Source: Muscardinus avellanarius (taxonomy: Eukaryota > Chordata > Mammalia > Rodentia > Gliridae). From it: a stretch of 64,000 nucleotides of DNA. The notes below the pieces were generated by a model. The model was not told where the DNA came from, made no database searches, and saw only the letters and a list, made by a program, of their open reading frames with translations. The stretch covers positions 32,431,003-32,495,002 of the forward strand of contig OY726560.1 in NCBI GenBank assembly GCA_963383645.1, written 5' to 3'. The number at the start of each line of letters is the position of its first letter. Positions within the stretch are counted from its first letter, which is position 1. This document shows, piece by piece, positions 22,231-33,346 of this stretch. The translations under genes were made by a program, and so were the position numbers.

Positions 22231-22465
22231 GATAAGTTACATTTATTGACGTGCATGTGTTGAACCAACTTGCATCTTTGGAATGAAACCAACTTGGTCA
22301 TGGTGTACAATTCTGACATGGTTTTGAATGTAAGTTGCTCATATTTTATTAAGTATTTTTGCATCTGTATTTATCAAGGACATTAGTCAGTAATTTTCTT
22401 CCCTTGAGGTATCTTTACTTAGTTTTGATATTAAGGTGATACTGACTTCATAGACTGAGTTCAGA

Positions 22466-22820
22466 AGTGAGCAAGGGAAAGAGAGAAAGAAATGAATTAG
22501 AAAAATAATTTTATATAGATTAAAATTTAACTATTGCAGGCACACATTTTAGATTACATTGAGCTTTTGGCAATCATTTTTAAAATATGAAATGCAGAAG
22601 TTAGCTAATTAGTGCCAGGCATTGCTAGATGCTCTCAAAAAAATCTAGAAATCAACATAAATATTGGGAAATTGTTAAAGTAAAAAAAATTAACATGTAA
22701 AAACACAATATAATATGTATTAGCTAATTTATATAGTGTTATATGTATTATAAGTACTTTGGGAACACAAAAGAAAAAGAAATTAACTCTACAAGTGAAT
22801 AAGGATAAGAAATATATGGA
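22466..22820. other. AT-rich unassigned sequence
   Basis: Nothing recognised. Confidence 0.35.
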
Positions 22821-22850
22821 AAAGAGTTCCTTTTTTTTTTTAAGAGTTCC
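22821..22850 (-). mobile_element. tail-only retro-insertion candidate
   Basis: A run of T10 (22831-22840) is flanked by a perfect 10-bp direct repeat, aagagttcct (22821-22830 and 22841-22850). This is what an extremely truncated L1-type insertion consisting only of poly(A) on the minus strand would leave. A simple tandem duplication with T expansion is the alternative. Confidence 0.55.
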
Positions 22851-23027
22851 TTTATATAGCTAGAAAGCAAAAGATAAGTAGAAGTTGTTTGGTAAATAAA
22901 TTATCAATGAAGACCAGTGGAAATCTTACGCTGGCACAAAAGATTTTACATTAATATTCATTGGATTAATGTACTACCTTGTATTACCAATACCTTGCAT
23001 GCCAAAACAAGAAAATAAAAGCCTATT
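22851..23027. other. unassigned non-coding sequence
   Basis: Nothing recognised. Confidence 0.35.
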
Positions 23028-23134
23028 TTCAAGGGCTACAGGTGTAGCTGAGTAGTAGAATACTTGTCTGACATATGCAAGGCCCTGGGATCCATTCCCA
23101 GTGCCAAAAAAAACAAAACAAAACAAACAACAAC
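23028..23134 (+). mobile_element. ID-type SINE monomer
   Basis: 'agggctacaggtgtagctga', 'tatgcaaggccctgggatcc' and 'attcccagtgcc' follow the ID order, with an A/C-rich tail. Confidence 0.8.
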
Positions 23135-23145
23135 AAAACCCACAT

Positions 23146-23148
<3 letters not shown>

Positions 23149-23188
<40 letters not shown>

Positions 23189-23385
23189 GTGGTGCTGGAG
23201 GTGGAACCCAGAGGCTTTCTACCTTCGGGCTACACTCCCAGACCTATTTTATATTTTATTTGGAAACAGGGTCTAAGTTCCTGAGAGCCTCACTAAGTAG
23301 CTGAGGCTGGCATCGAACCTGTGCGATCCTCCTGTCTCAGCCTCCCAAGCGCAGGGATTACAAGCGTGCACCACCACGCCCGGCC
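23149..23385 (-). mobile_element. B1-ID SINE with (TTTA)n tail and perfect TSD
   Basis: The 14-bp TSD aaaacccacattta is at 23135-23148 and 23386-23399. It inserted in the tail of the preceding ID element. Both halves are nearly intact, so this is a young copy. Confidence 0.95.
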
Positions 23386-23489
23386 AAAACCCACATTTAG
23401 ATGTCTGTTAGTAATACAATTCACTGATTTTCTTTAATCTTTACTTATAGTTAAAAGTTTAAATTATATTAAACTTAATATTGTGTTGT

Positions 23490-23690
23490 AGTATAGTCAG
23501 AGTATGGATTTTCTTAAAGTCAGAAATATCTGACTTAAATCTTGCTTCTACTACTTTACTAACTTGCTGAGCTTGAGCAAGTTGACTTTTGAGATGTTTT
23601 AGTTTCCTTGTCCATAAGATGAGAGAAACATGCTCACCTTCATTGTATACATTAACTAGCACATTGTTCAGAACCGAGTTAAACAACCAG
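23490..23690 (+). repeat. MIR
   Basis: 'acttaaatcttgcttctact', 'cttgagcaagttgacttttg' and 'tagtttccttgtccataaga' follow the MIR core order. Confidence 0.7.
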
Positions 23691-23934
23691 TGAATAGTAG
23701 TACTAATAGGAAGGTGAAGAAATAATTTGGTACCAAGAGCAATGGGATTCCAGGAAGTTGAAAGGCATCAACTTGGCCTTTTCCATACGTTTGCTTAGGA
23801 CAAGATCAGAGATGCAGATTTCAACAAGAAGGTAACATGCAGTGGTAGCGTGGAGGTGCACCTGTGATGTACAAGAATGTTGCACATCACATGTGCAATA
23901 TTCTTGGTGATAAAAAATCACATGTAAACTGGTT
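23691..23934. other. unassigned non-coding sequence
   Basis: Nothing recognised. Confidence 0.35.
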
Positions 23935-24140
23935 ATGGTGGCGCACGCTTGTAATCCCAGAATTCAGGGGGCTGAGACAAGAGGATCTCAGTTTGCGGAT
24001 AGCCTCAGCTACTTAGTGAGGCCCTTTGCAACTCAGTGAGACCCTGTGTCAAAATAAAAAATAAAAAAATAGGGTTCGGGTGTAGCTCAGAGGGAGAATG
24101 CCCCTGAGTTTCATCCCCAGTACTGCAAAAAAAAAAAAAA
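23935..24140 (+). mobile_element. B1-ID SINE
   Basis: 'ctggttatggtggcgcacgc' start, B1 core, ID half ('gttcgggtgtagctcagagg'), poly(A). The flanks atcacatgta / atcacatata look like a decayed TSD. Confidence 0.92.
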
Positions 24141-25104
24141 GATCACATATAGTATATTAATACTGCAACAACATTTAATCTCTTCTGATTATTCTTTCTA
24201 GGATTTTAATTACAACTTCTATTATTATGAACAGCCCTTACAGAATTAGAAAATGGGCAATATACTACTACTTAAAGAAAATAAGAAGTGTATCTTAGAG
24301 ATGGATGTTTTAGAATTCTGTATCCTGGCCTCCTTTGCAAAGCTCTATTGTAGCAGGTCCTGTTTTGAAAGCAATTTATGACTGACATTGAAAAGACTCT
24401 TCCTTTTAAAGTATACACACAACCGTACAAACTGAACCAGAAGTGTTATTTTTTATGCTTGTCATCAGCATATTAATATTCCCCAGCTGTCTATTTCCAA
24501 AGGACAGTGAGGCCTACACATGTTGCAAATGTTCTTGATCCTTCCACAGGGCAGTAGGCCATGCTAAGAGACCAAATAGAGATGTTCTTAAGGTTCCTTT
24601 ACTCTGCTCAGACCGAACTCAAAGCCATCCTCTTGAAAAGCAATGAAGTAAAATTGCATTTCAATTTCTTGTTTTTCAGTATCTGTTTAATATAGTTGAT
24701 AAGAACTATTTTCAGATTTGACATATAAATGAAAAACCCTCAAGGCAATTTTTCTCTTGCTAAGTGGTTGCCCTTGACAAAAAAATGACATTAATGGCAT
24801 TCAACTCTATTTTCACGCTGGAGGAAAATGCCAGTCTAATGAAGGCAGGAACTGAAGTAGGTTGTTGAATGAAACTACTTCTGTTTTTTCCTCTGCCTGT
24901 ATATAAGTATAAATGTCCTTGCTCTGGGGCATTCTAACTCTAAAGGGAACAATTGCTATTTTGTTTTGTTTTGCACTTTTCAGTATATTTCAGCCATTTA
25001 CTACGACAAGGGTGTTTATGGGACTTATGACTTCACAGTTTTAAATACAACACTTATCTCCTGAAGAGGAAATATTAAAACACTGTTTTGTGCATAGGAC
25101 TGAA
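24141..25104. other. unassigned non-coding sequence
   Basis: No supported gene or repeat. Confidence 0.35.
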
Positions 25105-25345
25105 CTTGGCACTGTGACCACACTGAGCTAATTTTTTGTTTCCCCATGCTTCCTCTGGCCATCAGGCTCTGTCATGCTGAGCTGCTGGGAACTCTACTTT
25201 GCCCTACTCTTCCTGTCCTGCTTCTGTTCACCATCCACGTCCCAATTCAGCTACTACTCCCTCCAGGAAACTATGCTTAGGAGGCATTAAGGTTCCCACA
25301 TATGCCTCACATTGCCTTGGATTACCTCTGCTTAGCTGAATTCTC
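25105..25345 (+). repeat. L2-like fragment
   Basis: Pyrimidine-rich text with 'ctgtcctgcttctgttcacc', 'cagctactactccctccagg' and 'cctcacattgcc' resembles the L2 3' region. Family assignment is tentative. Confidence 0.4.
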
Positions 25346-26090
25346 TACTTGTTCAGGGTTTTTTAGTGAGTCTTTAGCAGTCAGAAGGACTAGAGTTGTT
25401 TTTCAATAGGTATTTTTGTCACGTATTTGATTTTCTATGTTCATAGTTTTTTCTTTGTATTCTAGGTTCAACACATTCCCCTCAACATTAACTTTGTTTA
25501 ACCAGTGGGACGTGAGCAGATGTGACTTGCAGAATGCCTGGGAAGAAGTTTTAAGTGCACCTTCCTGATTTGACACTTCTCCTCTGACATTACTATACAA
25601 GCTACACTATGCAATGGTGAAAATTCTGTTTAACCAGTCACCTGTGATAACTTGAAAGGCTGAAAACATATCAAATGACTTGTGACTTTGGCAAAAAAAT
25701 TATAATACATATTATTGTTAGTTTAACATGTCTTTGAAAGCATTACAATAAAAAGATGAGTGCAGGAAAGAATAGGTCTGTTTGCAAGTAAAAATGAAAG
25801 GGAAAAATGAATCCAGAAAGCCCAGAGACAGGGTTGAAGGATGCAACCATTTCTCATCTAAAGCCAAATAACTACTGTCAGATTAAGATAAGTCTTCAGC
25901 ACAATGATTAAGACAAGAGCATGGCCAGTTATTTTTTAGTTGTATGTACAATTTTCTTGCATGGGATAATTTTTATTTTTTTTACTAAATTCAAAACACA
26001 TCAGAAATTCAGCACCTTGAGCAAATTCTATCACCAAAATACCATAGTAGTATGTGGAAAATTTTAAGAATAATTTAAAAGATATTTGGA
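25346..26090. other. unassigned non-coding sequence
   Basis: No supported gene or repeat. Confidence 0.35.
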
Positions 26091-26308
26091 TTTATTTATT
26101 TATTTATTTTTGAGGTGCTGGGAGTGGAACCCAGAGACTTTCTACCTCCGGGCTATACTCCCACACCTATTTTCTTATTTATTTGGAAACAGGCTCTAAG
26201 TTGCTGAGAGCCTCACTAAGTAGCTGAGGCTGGCTTTGAACCTGTACAATCCTCCTGTCTCAGCCTCCCAAGCACTGGGATTACAAGCGTGCGCCACCAC
26301 GCCTGGCT
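26091..26308 (-). mobile_element. B1-ID SINE with TSD
   Basis: Both halves present in reverse ('gagtggaacccagagacttt' to 'gcgccaccacgcctggc'). The flanks aaaagatattt recur on both sides (about 26078 and 26309). Confidence 0.93.
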
Positions 26309-26514
26309 AAAAGATATTTTTAAAAGGACAAATGGAAGAAGTGGAAACAACTTTTATTGGTTATTATGTTTTAGAAACCTTCTATAGAAATAAGAAAACA
26401 AGAGCAATTGTGTAAAATTCATATTATAAAGTACCTTTAAAAATGTTTTAGCATCCTTAAAGGCATTTCTCCTTTGGAAAACATAGAATCTTTCATTTTA
26501 AAAAGCAAACCTAT
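26309..26514. other. unassigned non-coding sequence
   Basis: Nothing recognised beyond the TSD copy at its start. Confidence 0.35.
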
Positions 26515-26665
26515 CCTGTAATCCCAGTACTTGAAAGGCTGAGGAGAAGGATCACAGGTTCAAGGCTAGCCTTAGAAATTTAGTGAGACTCTGTAAAATT
26601 TTAAAAAATAAAATAAAATGAAAGGTCTGGGGGTATACCTGAGAGGTAGAATGTCCCTGAGGTTT
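26515..26665 (+). mobile_element. B1-ID SINE, 5'-truncated
   Basis: 'cctgtaatcccagtacttga' to 'gggggtatacctgagaggta', cut off where the next SINE begins. Confidence 0.8.
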
Positions 26666-26667
26666 CA

Positions 26668-26868
26668 TTTTTTATTTTTTGTGTTTTTTTATTTGTGGTA
26701 CTGGGGTTCCTGGAAGCCCTTCTACCTCCAGGGTACACTCCCAGACCTATTTTATATTTTTGAAACAGGGTCTCTTAAGCCAGCGCAGCTGACTTCGAAC
26801 CTGCATGATCCTCCTGTCTCCGCCTCCCAAGCACGGGGATTACAAGCATGTGCCACCACGCCCGGCCT
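26668..26868 (-). mobile_element. deletion-subfamily B1-ID SINE
   Basis: Carries the diagnostic 'actggggttcctggaagccc' and 'ctcttaagccagcg' forms shared with the copies at 33528, 48953 and 52418. Confidence 0.88.
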
Positions 26869-27892
26869 TGTCGCTGAGTTCTAGTCTCCGTTTCCAAAAT
26901 AAAATAAAAATTAAATTAAAAAAAAAATCAACCTTGCTGAGTACTTTATTGCCTACTGGATCACATCTGGTGGTTTTGGAGCTACTGATAGGAAAATACT
27001 TTTCAGAATGTCAAAGTATTAACTTCTTGATTTGCACCAATATGCTACACTGAATACAAACCACTGTTGTTTCTGTGGATAAAGTCTGGAGACTTTTTAG
27101 CCTCAAAATGCCAGGTGGGACGAAAGAAGAATAGTTGCTTACTAGTCAGGCAGAAAGTTCTCACAATCCTAGAATTACTGTCAAATAACACTGAGTTCTT
27201 TGCAAATACTGTGGGAGTAAAGAAATCCTAAAAATATTCTTATGGCAGTGTCTTTACAATTTGTACTGACATAAGCTCTTTTGGGATTCTTGTCAAAGAT
27301 TAAGTCTACACCCTTAATTATGTCATCATGTACGCAAAAGTATCATTTTTTGTTCCATTCTTGTAATTTGTTTACACGCCTGGAAGAGCAATCACCAGTG
27401 GTGATGTCCGGAGCCATCTGCCACTTAGATACTAAAACCTGTTGTCGTGCTCCCACTAGAGCTGTGGTGTTGGTTCATCTAGGTCTTAAATTAGGTGTGT
27501 AGTGAGTAAGTTACATGCCCATAGGAATGCATTTTATGGCAAGCAGACTATTGTTCCAAAAAGTAGTCATCAGGTTATCTTGGCTGATATTCATGCAGTA
27601 CATCTGGGAATTTTTTTTCTCAGGAAAATATTGAATAGAACCTCTGACTAGTGATTTGGACTTTGGCTACTGCAAAGACTGGGGGAAAAATAAAGTACAT
27701 ATCAAGCTACAGTGTATAATATGCTAAGGTTAACTCTAGAATATATGATGGTGAAAACTTGATTAATGATCCTCACTTATTTTGTAAAATTATATTAATG
27801 AATTATGGTCAACTCCTTCACAAATGGCATCAAAATGTTCCAAACTACTTTAATTAACTTTAGGCACATCTGTAGGTCAGATATTTACAATA
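26869..27892. other. unassigned non-coding sequence
   Basis: No supported gene. The first ~60 bases may be the displaced tail of the SINE at 26515. Confidence 0.35.
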
Positions 27893-28069
27893 CCAATTAA
27901 ATTTTTTTCTTTTTTTTTTTATTGGTGCACTGTATTCATACATCATAGTGGGATACAAACTTTTGTAGACATACATGCACACATCGCCCAGTCAACCCCA
28001 ACCCGATCCCCACCCCATTCTCTCCCCATCCCTCCTTCCCATGCTTGGCTTAGTGGTTGACATCTAGTA

Positions 28070-28964
28070 TTATAGCAATTTATCCAAAATTAAAAACGAT
28101 AATTTCACATAACAGTTTCATTTGTCTGATACCAAGCTTTTGATGACTTAAAGATAACATTTCAATATTTCTTTTTGCTTTCTTTCTTACCAGAGAATAT
28201 TTTTTTCTATTTTTTTAGGTGAAACTATCATATATTTATATATTTATTTTTCAGAAAAAAAATCTATCCTAATATGGAATATGGATTCTAGATACCCAAA
28301 ACGATCTTGAAAAAGAACAAAGCTAGAAGATATATATTTTCTGATTTCAAACCATATAAAGCTACAATAACTGAAACAGTGTAGTACTGTTCTAAAGGCA
28401 GATATATAAACCATTGGAGTTAAATACAAGCCTAGAGCTAAATTCTTCCCTATATTATCAAGTTATTTTTGACAAGGTTTCCACGAACATTTGGTGGTGA
28501 AAATAATAATCTTTTAACTAAATATTGTTGAAAAATAATAATTACATGGAAAAGAATAAAATTGGACCCTTACCTAATCCCATATACAAGTATTAACTCA
28601 AAATAGATAAAAGACCTAAATATAAATCTTAAGACTATAAACTTTTAGGAGAAAATCTGGGTCATAAAACCTCACAACATTGAAATTGGCAGTGATTTCT
28701 TGGATATGATTTCAATGGCACAGGCAACAGAAGAGTATACAAACTCCCTAAAAAAAAAAAAAAGTATAACCAATGACAATGTAAACAGAGTTAAAAGTTA
28801 CTAGTAGAATGGGATAAAATATTTCCAAATGCTATATCTGAAGGTATATTAATATTCTAACTAGACATCCTAAAAATTAACAACAATAAAGGCAAACAAT
28901 ACAATTTAGAGATAGGTAAAAGACTAACGTAAATAATGAATCTCCACAGATAACCAAACCAATC
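28070..28964 (+). repeat. antisense L1 ORF2 segment inside the half-L1 3' UTR (copy 2)
   Basis: Same antisense ORF2-derived sequence as 19640-20519, in the same position between the ORF1 stop and the L1 3' end, with scattered substitutions. The exact limit on the 28070 side is uncertain. Confidence 0.85.
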
Positions 28965-29882
28965 TTAGTTGACTGTTGGATGGAAAATCTTGTTTCTCTG
29001 GTTCTGGTGTGTGTTACCTATTTCTTCTTTGTAGTTAATCTCTTTGAGTATTTTCTCTAGCGCTGGTTTTGAAGACATAAATTCCTTCAGTTTCTGTTTG
29101 TCATGGAAGCTTCTTATTTCTCCATCTAATTTGATAGAAAGTTTTGCTGGGTAGGAAATTTTTGGCTGGAAGTTGTTTTCTTTCAGAGTTTGGAATATGT
29201 TACTCCAAGCCCTTCTGGCACTCATGACTTGGTTTGGGAAGTCTGGAGTGATTCTAATTGGTTTGCCTCTGAATGTCACTTGGCCCTTTGTTTTTGTTGC
29301 CTTTAAGATTCTCTGCTTGGCTTCCACAGTGGTCATTTTGACAATTATGTGGCATGGGGATCCTCTTCTCCGATCCTGTCTAAAGGGAGTTCTATAAGTT
29401 TCCTGGACCTGTGTATCAAACTCTTGCTCTATGTTTGGAAAATTTTCTGCTATTACTTCCTTGAAGATATTGTTGATCCCTTTGGTTTCACTTTCTTTTC
29501 CCTCCTCTATTCCAATTATTCTTAGGTTAGCTCTCTTAAAATGGGCCCATATTTCTTCAATGTCAGATTCCTGCTGTTGGATATTTTTTTCTAGATTAGA
29601 AACTATGCGTTCATTTTTGGAATGATCATCTTCTAAGAGCGAGATTCTATTCTCCATGTGGTCTAATCGGTTGTTCATGCTTTGAATTGAGGCCTTTACT
29701 TCATTAATTGCATCCTTTATCTCTTTTTGGCTCTCTCTGAATTCTTTTCGAAGCACCTCTATTATTTCTACAGTTATTTTCCTGATTTGATCTTCTAGAA
29801 ATCTCTGATTTTCTGTTTTATCGGGTTCTGATGTTGTGGGGTTGTGGGCATTCATTGCTCCAGTGTTATTCCTCTTTCCCAT
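28965..29882 (-). CDS. LINE-1 ORF1p of half-L1 copy 2
   Basis: Intact 305-residue frame from the ATG at 29882; the open frame again extends 15 codons upstream to a GTG. The domain layout matches copy 1: coiled coil, RRM-like core ('HFKRANLRIIGIEEGKESE') and basic C-terminal domain ('RRAWSNIFQTLKENNFQPK'). It differs from copy 1 at roughly nine positions, for example Y/H in the RRM approach, G/S after 'GKE', R/C near 'GSPxH' and K/N after 'DFP'. Two independent copies of an ORF without stops or frameshifts suggest that either the insertions are young or ORF1 has been kept by selection in cis. Its product would bind its own RNA; reverse transcription would need ORF2p from an L1. Confidence 0.93.
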   Translation of the reverse strand: MGKRNNTGAMNAHNPTTSEPDKTENQRFLEDQIRKITVEIIEVLRKEFRESQKEIKDAINEVKASIQSMNNRLDHMENRISLLEDDHSKNERIVSNLEKNIQQQESDIEEIWAHFKRANLRIIGIEEGKESETKGINNIFKEVIAENFPNIEQEFDTQVQETYRTPFRQDRRRGSPCHIIVKMTTVEAKQRILKATKTKGQVTFRGKPIRITPDFPNQVMSARRAWSNIFQTLKENNFQPKISYPAKLSIKLDGEIRSFHDKQKLKEFMSSKPALEKILKEINYKEEIGNTHQNQRNKIFHPTVN

Positions 29883-30650
29883 GATTTCGGAAGTTTGTGC
29901 CTTCTCTGGGTTCTTCCCTTGGGTCACTATGACTTCACTTAAGGTGCTCTGGATCTCGAGTCTGTAGTATCTCTGACCCCACTACTCCTTTACTGGGTTG
30001 TATCACAGAGTCTCCGACCCAGAGAGTCGATAGAGGCTGCTTTAGACTGTGGGGGGGGGGTGCCAGGTTGCACGTTCTCCTATGGTGTGATATCTCTGCC
30101 ACTGCCCCTCCCCCACTGGGTCAAGTCCTAGGAAGTACAGTATTGGGATTTCTCCTCTGTGGCCCGCAATTTGACTCACTGTTCTTGAGTACGCAGATGT
30201 AGCTGTACTGGATTCGGTGAATTCTCTGCTGCTGCCGCCGGTGGCAATATGGCGCCTCTGCTATGCCCTCGGCCGTGAGGCTGGCGTATTTCTTCTTTGT
30301 TTTGATTTCCACTCTGAATCCCTGCAGCATGCGCTGAGCTCAGCCACTGGGAGCTTTAGATTTTACCTGCGGCGAGAAATCCCACCTGGCTGTTCTGCAG
30401 CGGCTCACCACAGCTTGCTGTAGCCGTCTGGTGAATTTGCCGCTGCTGCCACATCCTCGAGCGTGAGGCTGGTGTATCTCCTCTGTGGCTCTGAGCTCTG
30501 TTCTCAGTCCGGTTTCTCTCTGGAGCCTGGTGATATTTTTGTTTCTCTGGTGATGGTGTTTTCTGGCTATGAAAGGCACTGATTTTGTGGTAATGGAGAT
30601 TGGTTGTTAGCGGGCTCTTAAGCCCCACTTTTCTCGGTCGCCATCTTCCC
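29883..30650 (-). promoter_or_regulatory. 5' UTR / promoter region of half-L1 copy 2
   Basis: GC-rich leader collinear with 21438-22230, ending with the GGGAAGATGGCGACCGAGAA start of the element. Small deletions relative to copy 1 occur around 30430-30470. Confidence 0.7.
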
Positions 30651-30734
30651 AATTAAATTGTAAATGTGCAATTTAAAAAAAATTGAATTTAGGATTCTTT
30701 AAGAAACTTGCTTGAATAAATACAGCAAAGTAAT

Positions 30735-30900
30735 TAGAAGCAGAATGTTGAAATCCAACCAGCCTAAGTTTGAATCCTTTGAGCTGAATTGGCCAGATGA
30801 CTCTACTCAACAAAGTCAAGGCTAACCTCGGTTTTCTCATCTGTAAAGTGGAAATAAAGCACAGTTCGCAAGTGTTGTATAATTAAATAAGGTAATTTAT
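30735..30900 (+). repeat. MIR
   Basis: 'cctaagtttgaatcctttga', 'ggccagatgactctactc', 'tcggttttctcatctgtaaa' and 'gtggaaataa' match the MIR core in order. Confidence 0.8.
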
Positions 30901-30904
30901 ATGT

Positions 30905-31060
30905 CACCTAGTATACTGGCTCCCAAGTTGTCTACACATCAAATTCTCCTGAGGAGCTTAAAATATGGTCCATCTGTCCCATCCCAAAAGACTGAGATCT
31001 AATTTATCAAGGGTATATTCTTGAAGGTCCTGAACTTATGTTAATAAGTAGATAGGTTTG
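30905..31060 (+). repeat. MER5/MER20-like DNA transposon fragment
   Basis: 'atactggctcccaagttgtc', 'tcaaattctcctgaggagct' and 'taaaatatggtcc' follow the order of short hAT-derived mammalian elements. Confidence 0.55.
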
Positions 31061-31104
31061 GGAATCAGTGAAGGTGTAAAACAATATCTGTATGTTTGTG
31101 CTTA

Positions 31105-31320
31105 TGGTCTAAAAGTTTATAAGCATTATTTAACTTAATATATGTAACAATTCTATGGGGTAGGGACCATATTGTCTCCAATTTCCAAATGATAAACTGG
31201 AGCTTAGAGAAAATTAATAACATAATCAAGCCCAGATAGCCGAGGGAGTCAACATTTAAACCCAATGTGTCTGAATCCAAAGCTCAACCTTTTAGCTGTA
31301 ATGCTCTCTAGCCTCAAGTG
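31105..31320 (-). repeat. MIR (antisense)
   Basis: 'acaattctatggggtaggga', 'caatttccaaatgataaact' and 'cttagagaaaattaataac' are the antisense MIR order. Confidence 0.75.
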
Positions 31321-31710
31321 AGTTTCCTATCCATAAATTTTGCAAAGTCAATTGGCAATCTCAGTTTTGGGAAAATGAGAAAGAAAAAGACCTAGGTTTA
31401 TGATGACACTTGAAAAGTCATAGAAGCAACCCCCACTGATCCAATTTCACAATGGTCTCAAACAAATGATCAGGCTGACAAGATGGTAAAGACTACTGAG
31501 AATAATTACAGAAAGCTGAATAGGACTAGATATGTTTCTCATGTATAACATGTGAAACATGTTAGAAAATAGTTCTTAGTACTGCTGAATTTTTAGTGGA
31601 GTTTTGCATAAAATCTCACTCAAACTTCTTTTTATATGTATCAAGGACTCAAAAGACAAAGATCTATTCTGGAAGTTGTACTTAGCAACTATTTTTTACC
31701 AATCTGTAGT
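31321..31710. other. unassigned non-coding sequence
   Basis: Nothing recognised. Confidence 0.35.
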
Positions 31711-31886
31711 ATGATGATGCAGGCTTATTTTCCAGTACAGGAGAATCACAGATTCAAGGCAAGTCGGCAACTTACCCTCAGCAACTTAGTGGGATCCTGT
31801 TTCAAATAAAAAAATAAGAAGGGCTGGAGATTGTATCTTGGAGGCAGAGTCCTTTGGTTCAATCTCTGGTATCCCCCTCAAAAATT
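31711..31886 (+). mobile_element. degraded B1-ID SINE
   Basis: Eroded B1 half ('tgatgatgcaggcttatttt', 'tcagcaacttagtgggatcc') then ID half ('gggctggagattgtatcttg', 'ggttcaatctctgg'). Confidence 0.7.
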
Positions 31887-31997
31887 AATCCCTGAAACTA
31901 TAGATCTTCTAGAAAAGAACCAAAAAGTGAATCTTGGAGAGCTTGGGCTTTGGGTTAGACAATCGCTTCTAAATAAATCAAAGGCAGTCTCAAAAAA

Positions 31998-32960
31998 AAA
32001 AAAAAAAAAACCAGATAAAATGGAATATCTGCTCTTAAACACTAAGATAATAAAAAGACAATCTGAGGTAAGACATTTTCAAATAATATATCTGACATAG
32101 AACTTGTATCTAGAATGTATAACAAACTCTTAAAACTCAATAATAAGAATACAACCCAATTTTTTTAAAAAAGGAATGGAAAGTGTGAACAGATAACTCA
32201 CCAAAGAAATATATGGATAGTGAATGAGCATATAAAAAGATGCTTAACATCACTAGTAATTAAGTAAATGCTGATTAGAACCACATGAGATGCCACTATA
32301 CACCTAACAGAAAGGCTACAGATCAAATAACTCGCTAGGTCAAGTGTTGTGAGGATGTGGAGCAACTGTAATTCTCACTGATCACTAGTGGAAGTTTACA
32401 TGGCTCAGCCATTCTGGGAAAAAGTTAGACAACTTAAAAACCTAAAAACACAAAAGAACTTAAAAACCTAAAACACAAAAGAACTTAAAAACCTAAAAGA
32501 AATGAAAATATATGTACACAAAAATTTGTACATAATTATTCATAGAAGTTTTATTTGCAATAGCTCCAAATAGGAAACAACCCAAATGTCCTATCAACAC
32601 ATACATGGGTTAATTAACTGGTATATCTATGGACTGATAAACTGATATATCCAAACTTCAGGAATCAAAATTAATGAACTATTAATGCATGCAGCAACAA
32701 TGATGAAACTCAGAAAAAAAATTGCTGAGTAAAAGAACACAAACAATAAAAGTAAATATTGTATGATTACACTTATATAGAATTTTAGAAAATGCAAATT
32801 AATGTATAAGTGTTAGCAGACAGTGGTTGCCTTGCTGAGGGAGGGGAAGAAGGAAGATTAAAAAGGGGCATGAGGAAACTTCGGAAGATAATTTTATCAT
32901 CTAGTGTGTTGTGATGGTTTCACATGCTATAGATATATTTCAAGACATGTACTTCTAAAG
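31998..32960 (+). repeat. ancient L1 ORF2 end and 3' UTR
   Basis: Plus-strand L1 text with many stops: 'agaacttgtatctagaatgt', 'atgcttaacatcactagtaa', 'gaaccacatgagatgccact', 'gaggatgtggagcaactgta', then an old-type 3' UTR ('aacccaaatgtcctatcaac', 'agacagtggttgccttgctg'). It belongs to a much older L1 lineage than the one at 41494. Confidence 0.8.
32430..32497 (+). repeat. short tandem repeat, ~25-bp unit
   Basis: The word 'aacttaaaaacctaaaa' followed by 'cacaaaag' recurs nearly three times within the old L1 3' region. Confidence 0.8.
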
Positions 32961-33308
32961 TTTTTGTTATGGCAAAAACACAACATATAATTCACCATCT
33001 TAAATTTTAAATGTATAATACACTATTGTTGACTTCTATAACTTTACGTATGTGGTTTGTTTTAAGTCTATATCTTAATAAAGTGTTAAAGGAAAAATTG
33101 CAAAAAAAATCTTTTATTGCTTAAAGACTCAGCTAAGTAGAAGAAGCTTTGCATATGGCAGTGACAATTTTTGTTTTATATTTTTTTCTTTTGAGTATAT
33201 GCTATAGTGATCTCTGACAGGGTTAGATATCACATTTTTCAGCAATAAACGATTGTTTTTAATGAGTTTTAATGAGTTAAAGATTCATTATTTAAAGATA
33301 CTTCCTTG
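32961..33308. other. AT-rich unassigned sequence
   Basis: Probably continues the old L1 3' UTR for part of its length, but I cannot place the end. Confidence 0.3.
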
Positions 33309-33315
33309 TTTTTTG

Positions 33316-33346
<31 letters not shown>

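Larger units (their letters stand above)
17689..22465 (-). mobile_element. old L1 ORF2/3' fragment, interrupted three times
   Basis: Antisense L1 ORF2 sequence at 17689-18720, 19315-19469 and 22231-22465. Recognisable words include 'acaccatttgttgaa', 'ccaataccatgctgtttttg' and 'agattgcttttggtagaatg'. All frames are broken. It is interrupted by a SINE (18721-19312), which itself contains a short L1, and by a half-L1 (19470-22230). A local inverted insertion lies at 17869-17946. Confidence 0.85.
27904..30650 (-). mobile_element. full-length half-L1 (HAL1-like), copy 2
   Basis: Same organisation as copy 1: L1-type 5' end (missing about the first nine bases), GC-rich 5' UTR, intact ORF1, antisense ORF2 segment, L1 3' end, A-rich tail. 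The TSD differs from copy 1: aattaaatt (27895-27903 and 30651-30659), possibly extended by cc. The independent target site shows retrotransposition of a family, not a genomic duplication. A G-run (30051-30060) and a few indels distinguish the 5' UTR from copy 1. Confidence 0.93.

Noticed and set aside
19470..30650. The two half-L1s as a segmental duplication of one locus
   Set aside because: The flanking sequences are unrelated and the TSDs differ, so they are separate insertions.
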